NCBI GenBank assembly: GCA_934667845.1
Contig: CAKUMQ010000022.1
Span: 1 to 39,148 of the forward strand
Direction: 5' to 3'
DNA: 39,148 nt
Source: an uncultured Eubacteriales bacterium
GTDB taxonomy: Bacteria; Bacillota; Clostridia; Oscillospirales; Acutalibacteraceae
The notes beneath the pieces were generated by a model. It saw only the letters and a list, made by a program, of their open reading frames with translations, searched no databases and was not told the origin of the DNA. Numbering within the stretch: the first letter of the stretch is position 1; each line of letters starts with the position of its first letter. Shown here piece after piece: positions 35,052 through 39,148 of this stretch. A program made the position numbers and the translations under genes.

Positions 35052-37955
35052 TCAGCCCTCGCCGCGCAGCGAGCGGCGGGCGGTCAGCGTGCCGCCGCAG
35101 CTGTCCAGTCCGTTTTTGCCGCCCACGACGCAGACGGCGGATACCTCCGCCATGCGCCGCAGCAGCGCGCACAAACCGCGCAGCTCCTCCCGCGTCACGG
35201 ACAGGATCTCGCGGCGCAGACGGCAGCGGTCCTCCTGCGTTTTGCCGGTCAGATACATCATTGCCGCCGACAGACCGCGCATGTGCGGGGACAGCAGCGG
35301 ATCGGTGTCCGCCACCGCGCCGATGATATAGGGAGTCAGATCGTCCTCACCGGCACAAAAGCTCTCCAGATACTCCGCCGCATGGGTATAGGCGGCAAGC
35401 GAGCGGTCGGGATGGGGATCGCGGTAGGAATACATGGCGACCATGCCGTTCGGGCGCGCAATAAAGCCGGTGCCGTAGGCGCCGCCCTTGACGCGGACGG
35501 TATTCCACAGGTAGTCGAGCGACAGCAGCTTGGCGGCGACGCGCAGCGTACCGCTGTAACGCCCGCCGAGCGTGTCGAGATGCGCCGCCTCGACGGCGTA
35601 GGCGACCTCGGACGGAATCAGGATGCCCTCCCGCATCGGCGGCAGCGGCGCGATCGCGGTCGGCGGCACCGCCTGACCCGACATCGGCACCGTGGCGGTC
35701 AGCGCGCGGCAGAACGCCTCGTCCCGCGCGCCCGTGACGCTGAGCGTCAGCCGCTCACGCGTGAACAGCCGCTTGCAGAGGGCGGACAGCGCCGCGAACA
35801 GCTCCTCTTTCTTTTCGTCAAACTGCTCCTCTGTCCGGCGGATCCACAGGCAGTTTTCAAAGCCGTCGATATATTCCGTCAGCACGCCCTCCGCCGAGCA
35901 GGCGGCAGACGCGCGGGTGATGGCAAAGCGGTGTCCGCCTGCAGTCAGCGCTTCCTCGTCGTCGAGCTTGCGCTGCCGCAGAAGCTGCCGCAAAAGCTCG
36001 GCGTCGTTAAGCTGCGAGGTGCCGAGGATCTCGCCGATCAGCGAGACCGCCTCCGCCTTTTTGCTCTCGAGCAGGCTCACGCCGACCGTCACATACGGCA
36101 CGGCGTCATGGGCGCTGCCGCGGCGGGTGAGCGCCGTCATGCTGACGCTCAGATCGCCCAGATGGGTGCGGATCGCGTTTTGCAGGGAAAGGCGGCTGTG
36201 GTGCGCGGTCGCCGCGCTGCCGAGCACGTCGCACAGGAAGGAGGCAAGGCTCAGCTCCTCCGCCGAAAGCCCCGCTGCCGAGAAATACAGCTCCGCATAG
36301 GCGATGCCGTCGGTCTCCGTCTCGTGCAGCAGCACCTCGCAGCCGCCGATATGGACGACCTCGAGCGGCAGCGTCTCGGGCTGCGGCTCCACGTCCGCGG
36401 GCGTCAGCCGCGGCAGCGTCGCCAGCTGCTCGGGCGTATCCGGCGCTTCCTGCGCCGCCACAAGCGCCTCCTCCTGCCGCATCAGCTCCTCGCGCTGCGC
36501 CTGTGTCCAGTCGGCGGAGGCAGCCGCCAGACGGGCGCGCTCCTGCCGGTATTTTTCCTCGCCCAGCGCGGGATCGGGCACGAGCCGCACAACGGCGCAG
36601 TGAGGATTTTCCAGAAACAGAGAGGTCAGCAGCTCCTCAAAATACCGGCTGTCCAGCTTTTTGCGCAGCGAGGCAAACACCTCGTCGCAGCAAAGGTTCT
36701 GCGCGGGATCACCACCGTAGAGCCAGCTTTCCATCGCGGACATGGCAAAGACCAGTCCGGGCGGATAGGAGCCGAAATCGCGGGCGCGCGCTTTAAATTC
36801 CAGCGAGTTGAGCGACGCGGTGAGCTGCTCGCGGTCGATGCCGTCTTTGGCGAGCTTTTGCAGCGTATTCTGCACGGTGTCCCGCACCGCTTGTTCGTTT
36901 TCGGCGCGGAAATTGCGGATCTGCAGCACCGTCAGGGGCTGAAGTGTGCCGTCGTCCGACTGGAGCGCCACATCCTCCGCAAGCCCTGCCGACAGCACCG
37001 CTTTTTTCAGCGGCGCTTCGTTGGAGCCGCAGAGCACATCCGCCAGAATGGCGGTCGCAAGCAACCGCTCGCGGTCGGAATATTTGCCGCAGATATAGCC
37101 GTAGCAGAGCCGCAGCTGCCCGTCGGGATCGGCATCCGGCGCGATCTCATACGAAACGGTGCTCTCGCCCTTGACGGGCGTCTGGAACGGCAGAACGGGG
37201 ATATCTTTTTTATCGATATAGGGGCGCAGATAGCTGTCGATCAGTGAAAGCGTGTCGTCGAGCGGCACGGCGCCGTCTAAAAAGATGCGCGCGTTGGAGG
37301 GGTGATAGTAGGTGCTGTGCTGCGCCAAAAACTTCTCATAGGTCAGCTCCGGAATATGCGCGGGATCGCCGCCGGAGGAATAGCCGTAGCCGGTGTCGGG
37401 GAACAGGATGCGGTTGAGCGCGTGATACGCCAGCGTATCCGCGTCGGCATAGGCGCCCTTCATCTCGTTGAACACGACGCCGTTGTACATCGGCTCGCCG
37501 TTTTCGTCAAAGGCATAGTGCCACCCCTCCTGCCGGAAGATCTCCGGCTTGCGGGTGATGGCGGGATGCAGCACGGCATCCATATACACATCGGTCAGAT
37601 TCAGAAAATCCCGGTCGCTGCGGCTCGACACCGGATACATCGTCTTATCCGGAAAGGTGAACGCATTCAAAAATGTCTGCAGCGAGCCCTTGAGCAGCTC
37701 GACAAACGGCTCCTTTGTCGGGAACTTGTCCGACCCGCACAGCACCGAATGCTCCAGAATGTGAAACACGCCGGTGTCGTCCTCGGGGATGGTCTTAAAC
37801 GCCACGGCAAAGGTCTTGTTGTTGTCCTCCCGCTCCAGCCACACGAGCTGTGCGCCGTTTTGGGCATACACCATCTCCCACAGCGTCGCGTGAAGCTCGG
37901 CAAGCTCCCGCTTCGCCGTCACGGTAAACCCGTGGATCTTATCCTGCACGTTCAT
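35052..37955 (-). CDS. M16C family zinc metalloprotease (presequence protease-like)
   Basis: The 967-residue cytoplasmic peptidase carries the inverted zinc motif HILEH (His65, Glu68, His69) within GVFHILEHSVLCGS, and the downstream ligand Glu164 in YNGVVFNEMKGAY. Length and the PTKEPFVELLKGSLQTFLNAFTFPD block are typical of M16C (PreP/Cym1/insulinase-associated) enzymes, which form a closed two-half chamber and degrade short unfolded peptides. The C-terminal half has the YLWNTVRVKGGAYGTGF segment seen in the family. The ATG at 37955 is preferred; a GTG four codons upstream lies too near AAAGGTG. It follows the small lipoprotein gene by 47 bases, in the same direction. Confidence 0.94.
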   Translation of the reverse strand: MNVQDKIHGFTVTAKRELAELHATLWEMVYAQNGAQLVWLEREDNNKTFAVAFKTIPEDDTGVFHILEHSVLCGSDKFPTKEPFVELLKGSLQTFLNAFTFPDKTMYPVSSRSDRDFLNLTDVYMDAVLHPAITRKPEIFRQEGWHYAFDENGEPMYNGVVFNEMKGAYADADTLAYHALNRILFPDTGYGYSSGGDPAHIPELTYEKFLAQHSTYYHPSNARIFLDGAVPLDDTLSLIDSYLRPYIDKKDIPVLPFQTPVKGESTVSYEIAPDADPDGQLRLCYGYICGKYSDRERLLATAILADVLCGSNEAPLKKAVLSAGLAEDVALQSDDGTLQPLTVLQIRNFRAENEQAVRDTVQNTLQKLAKDGIDREQLTASLNSLEFKARARDFGSYPPGLVFAMSAMESWLYGGDPAQNLCCDEVFASLRKKLDSRYFEELLTSLFLENPHCAVVRLVPDPALGEEKYRQERARLAAASADWTQAQREELMRQEEALVAAQEAPDTPEQLATLPRLTPADVEPQPETLPLEVVHIGGCEVLLHETETDGIAYAELYFSAAGLSAEELSLASFLCDVLGSAATAHHSRLSLQNAIRTHLGDLSVSMTALTRRGSAHDAVPYVTVGVSLLESKKAEAVSLIGEILGTSQLNDAELLRQLLRQRKLDDEEALTAGGHRFAITRASAACSAEGVLTEYIDGFENCLWIRRTEEQFDEKKEELFAALSALCKRLFTRERLTLSVTGARDEAFCRALTATVPMSGQAVPPTAIAPLPPMREGILIPSEVAYAVEAAHLDTLGGRYSGTLRVAAKLLSLDYLWNTVRVKGGAYGTGFIARPNGMVAMYSYRDPHPDRSLAAYTHAAEYLESFCAGEDDLTPYIIGAVADTDPLLSPHMRGLSAAMMYLTGKTQEDRCRLRREILSVTREELRGLCALLRRMAEVSAVCVVGGKNGLDSCGGTLTARRSLRGEG

Positions 37956-38002
37956 CCCGTTTTCCACACCTTTCCGCCGACAAACCCCGTCGGCTGTCGA
38001 AT

Positions 38003-38521
38003 TTATGCGGCATTTGCCGCGTGTAAAAGCCGCTCACCGATCAGAGCGGCAAAATGCCGCTCTGCGATCAGCCGCTCGCTTGCCCCCGACTCGGCGTCCA
38101 TGTTCACCGTCAGGATATACGCCCCGAAAAAGGCGGTCAGCGTGACGGTCTCGCGGTCGAAATATGCCGCGTCGCCCAGATTCGGCGCCGTTTCCCATCC
38201 GGCGCAGCTGTCTAAAGCGTAGCGCCGCAGCTCCTCGGAGGGGCGCTGCACATGCACATCCAGCGTCACGGTATAGGCGTCGTCGGAAAAGCGCACCGCC
38301 GCCCCGTCGTCATAAACGAGCGGCTCGGCAAGCGCGGACAGCCTGCAGCCCAGCCCGCCGGCGATCTCATCCGCCGTCAGCAGGGCGGCGAGGTCGACCC
38401 CCGGCAGCGCTGTATAGGATTCCGCCGCCGATACCGGATCATCGGCAGCCGGCTTTTCGGCGCAGCCCGCTGCCGTCAGCAGGCAGCACAGCGCCGCCGC
38501 AGCCCCGAGCAGACGTTTCAC
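38003..38521 (-). CDS. Small hypothetical lipoprotein
   Basis: The 172-residue protein starts at GTG 38521, with GGGGGG seven bases upstream. The frame is open for 12 further codons, but these cover the RBS and the leader. A signal peptide with lipobox (TAAGC) is followed by LTADEIAGGLGCRLSALAEPLVYDDGAAVRFSDD, reminiscent of lipoproteins with DUF3558-like or substrate-sensing folds, but I make no assignment. Strand pattern suggests a small alpha/beta domain. A clear promoter precedes it, and the peptidase gene follows, so both probably share a transcript. Confidence 0.78.
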   Translation of the reverse strand: MKRLLGAAAALCCLLTAAGCAEKPAADDPVSAAESYTALPGVDLAALLTADEIAGGLGCRLSALAEPLVYDDGAAVRFSDDAYTVTLDVHVQRPSEELRRYALDSCAGWETAPNLGDAAYFDRETVTLTAFFGAYILTVNMDAESGASERLIAERHFAALIGERLLHAANAA

Positions 38522-38545
38522 AGGCGTTCCCCCCTTTTTTTGAGA

Positions 38546-38574
38546 AGTATACCACATTCTGTGCCCGACTGCAA
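38546..38574 (-). promoter_or_regulatory. Predicted promoter of the lipoprotein/M16C unit
   Basis: On the minus strand TTGCAG (38574-38569), a 17-base spacer and TATACT (38551-38546) with TGG before the -10 make a good sigma-A promoter 25 bases before the GTG start. Confidence 0.75.
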
Positions 38575-38660
38575 CCGGGTTTTCTTTTGAAAAAGCAGTT
38601 TTCTTTTGGGGAAAACTGTGCTACAATAGAGAGACACAGGGAAGGAGGCGCTTTTGCCCT

Positions 38661-39148
38661 ATGCAGGATACGTTTTCCGCCGGGGTCCGGCTCGGCGGTC
38701 TGTATACGCTGAGTGAGATCAAATCGCTGATCGGCTATATGCTCTACACCGTTGACGAGCCGATCCCGCGCCAGATGGTGCTCGATATTCTGACCGGCAA
38801 CGGCACCGCGAACTATTTTGACTGCTGCGCCGCTTTGGACGAGCTGGAGCGCGCGGGCAATTTCACCGAGGACGAAAACGGGCTGACGCTGACCGATGTC
38901 GGGCGGCAGGTCGCCAAAGAGCTTGGCGAGCGGGTGCGTTACGGTCTGCGCAATGAAGCGGTGCGCGCCGCGCTGCGGCTGCTCGCCCGCCGTCGGCGGG
39001 AGCGCGAGAACAGCGTGCGGATCGAACCGCTCTCCCGCGGCTGCGCCGTCACCTGCATCACCGACGAGGGGGACTCCCCCTTCTTTTCGCTGACGCTGCG
39101 CGTCGCCGACACCGCGCAGGCGGAGCTGATCCGCGACCGGTTTTTGGA
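38661..39148 (+). CDS. DUF4364 family protein (cut by window edge)
   Basis: The first 162 codons are present. The start ATG at 38661 has GGAAGGAGG about 12 bases upstream; a TTG five bases after the RBS, four codons earlier and in frame, is an alternative. TLSEIKSLIGYMLYTVDEPIPRQMVLDIL and FDCCAALDELERAGNFTEDENGLTLTDVGRQVAKEL form a winged-helix-like N-terminus. This fits DUF4364, a clostridial family with a DNA-binding appearance and no known role. TACAAT at 38622-38627 is a likely -10, but the -35 is weak. It is divergent from the lipoprotein gene. Confidence 0.85.
   Translation, partial: MQDTFSAGVRLGGLYTLSEIKSLIGYMLYTVDEPIPRQMVLDILTGNGTANYFDCCAALDELERAGNFTEDENGLTLTDVGRQVAKELGERVRYGLRNEAVRAALRLLARRRRERENSVRIEPLSRGCAVTCITDEGDSPFFSLTLRVADTAQAELIRDRFL

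Noticed and set aside
1..39148. CRISPR arrays, tRNA genes, insertion sequences or prophage genes
   Set aside because: No regularly spaced repeats, cloverleaf with TTCGA-type loop, transposase motif or phage gene was seen on either strand; the only large repeat is the duplication inside the surface-protein gene.

Overview
The window looks like a chromosomal segment of a GC-rich Clostridia member, probably an Oscillospiraceae/Ruminococcaceae-like gut anaerobe. The reasons are Firmicute-type housekeeping genes (metG with a C-terminal tRNA-binding domain, TatD, DUF1292, M16C peptidase, DUF4364), strong AGGAGG-type ribosome binding sites, many Gram-positive lipoproteins, and a surface protein ending in a sortase-like SPDTG signal. 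The assignment rests on gene content only. No tRNA, rRNA, CRISPR array or insertion sequence was seen.

Left and central part (about 1-30240, all minus strand): a large carbohydrate-utilisation locus, read from right to left. It opens with a promoter flanked by inverted repeats and a 1209-residue repeat-containing surface protein. Next come an AraC-family regulator, a beta-helix lipoprotein and a solute-binding lipoprotein. A second solute-binding protein follows, fused to N-terminal CBM-like domains, with a permease pair, an NHL/TPR membrane protein, a Yip1 protein, a DUF5696 lipoprotein and a second permease pair. The run ends with a membrane-anchored CBM6-like protein, a cytoplasmic GH-A-like protein, a GH38 alpha-mannosidase homologue and an exported lipoprotein paralogue of the GH-A-like protein, then an intrinsic terminator. 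A further gene is cut by the left edge. Gaps are mostly 0-50 bp and starts often overlap or abut stops, so long co-transcribed blocks are likely. The locus has two permease pairs and two binding proteins but no ATPase gene, so a shared MsmK/MsmX-type ATPase elsewhere is implied.

Model (inference): the surface and lipoprotein binding modules capture a complex glycan that probably contains alpha-mannose. An extracellular copy of the GH-A-like enzyme and the beta-helix protein trim it, the two importers take up the fragments, and the cytoplasmic GH-A-like enzyme and the GH38 protein finish the job. The NHL/TPR, Yip1 and DUF5696 proteins lie inside the importer block and have no function that I know of; with the paired GH-like proteins they are the best candidates for an undescribed system.

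Right part (30613-39148): housekeeping. A hypothetical membrane protein, metG, tatD, a DUF1292 gene, a probable 6S RNA and two strong terminators are followed by a minus-strand lipoprotein/M16C peptidase pair. A divergent DUF4364 gene is cut by the right edge.
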